Source: CAYZUC01 sp964481705
Lineage (GTDB): Bacteria > Bacillota > Clostridia > Lachnospirales > Lachnospiraceae
Direction of reading: 5' to 3'
Assembly (NCBI GenBank): GCA_964481705.1
Contig: CAYZUC010000151.1
Location: forward strand, 1 to 5,156
DNA length: 5,156 nucleotides
The notes below the pieces were generated by a model. The model had not been told where the DNA came from. It saw only the letters and a program-made list of their open reading frames with translations, and searched no databases. Made by a program: the position numbers and the translations under genes. This document shows positions 4,783 through 5,156 of the stretch, piece after piece (positions within the stretch are counted from its first letter, which is position 1; each line of letters begins with the position of its first letter).

Positions 4783-5156
4783 ATGGATGTTGATGTAAAA
4801 TATATGAAAGCCGCTCTTCGTGAAGCAAGGAAGGCTGATGCACTGGGTGAGGTACCAATTGGCTGCGTGATTGTCTATGAGGATCGTATCATCGGAAGAG
4901 GCTATAATCGTAGGAATACAGACAAGAGTACGCTTGCACATGCAGAGATTACAGCAATTCGAAAGGCAAGTAAAAAAATAGGAGACTGGCGTCTGGAGGA
5001 GTGTACCTTATATGTGACGCTGGAACCATGTCAGATGTGCGCAGGTGCCATTGTGCAGGCGAGGATACCACGAGTTGTCATGGGCTGTATGAATGAAAAA
5101 GCAGGTTGTGCCGGTTCGGTCTATAACATTCTGCAAGAGCCGAGGTTCAATCATCA
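4783..5156 (+). CDS. tadA: tRNA-specific adenosine deaminase TadA (3' end beyond the window)
   Basis: The enzyme deaminates adenosine-34 to inosine in the anticodon of tRNA-Arg(ACG), in the cytoplasm and as a dimer. The 124 complete codons present cover most of a family that usually has about 150-170 residues; the C-terminus is cut by the window edge, not broken. Seen motifs: YMKAALREARKA helix at 7-18, GEVPIGCVIV (22-31), H53-A-E55 and PCQMC (82-86). H53, C83 and C86 bind the zinc, and E55 shuttles protons. GCMNEKAGCAGSVYN (101-115) is typical of bacterial TadA. The start at ATG 4783 has only a weak GGAAAGAAG-like site. The in-frame ATG at 4804 (residue 8) has none and would trim the first helix, so I keep the upstream one. 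It is divergent from nrdG, with its own strong promoter. Confidence 0.95.
   Translation, partial: MDVDVKYMKAALREARKADALGEVPIGCVIVYEDRIIGRGYNRRNTDKSTLAHAEITAIRKASKKIGDWRLEECTLYVTLEPCQMCAGAIVQARIPRVVMGCMNEKAGCAGSVYNILQEPRFNH

Overview
The window looks like chromosome from a motile, anaerobic, low-to-mid G+C Gram-positive bacterium of the Clostridia, most likely Lachnospiraceae. That rests on the style of the flagellin termini, the PucR/CdaR-type regulator, an oxygen-sensitive NrdG2-type radical SAM activase, strong AAGGAGG-like ribosome binding sites and the TadA sequence. Assignment below the class level is inference.

Layout. Positions 1-486 hold no convincing gene. The first ~160 bases are richer in G+C than the genes, and 165-410 is a strikingly purine-rich stretch on the + strand, centred on three perfect tandem copies of a 16-bp unit that decay into degenerate copies. 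A likely promoter at 397-425 then leads into a CdaR/PucR-family regulator (487-1575, +, TTG start). It converges on a flagellin gene (1612-3345, -) across a short hairpin that could terminate both. The flagellin gene lies 13 bp downstream of a small multi-CxxC zinc-ribbon protein gene (3359-3739, -), and its ribosome binding site overlaps that gene's stop codon. Further upstream on the same strand is an nrdG2-like radical SAM gene (3878-4573, -), separated by a 138-bp C-rich, G-poor spacer (as read on the transcribed strand). A 209-bp divergent region with two overlapping promoters and a leader hairpin separates nrdG from tadA (4783 to the right edge, +, truncated).

The standout is the flagellin. 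Between ordinary flagellin termini it carries a roughly 300-residue insert with an intact zinc-metalloprotease site (HEMTH, then 18 residues, then the E of WFTEG). This matches flagellinolysin, a described family of proteolytic flagellins whose filaments act as surface proteases. The family itself is therefore not new. What appears undescribed to me is its translational coupling to a four-CxxC protein of unknown function, and a GGA-rich leader that could be a CsrA site. I infer that the zinc-ribbon protein and the protease flagellin are made together. NrdG activates anaerobic ribonucleotide reductase and TadA makes inosine-34 in tRNA-Arg; both are housekeeping functions that probably only neighbour the flagellin pair. 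No flagellar regulatory role for the CdaR-like protein can be shown from the sequence.
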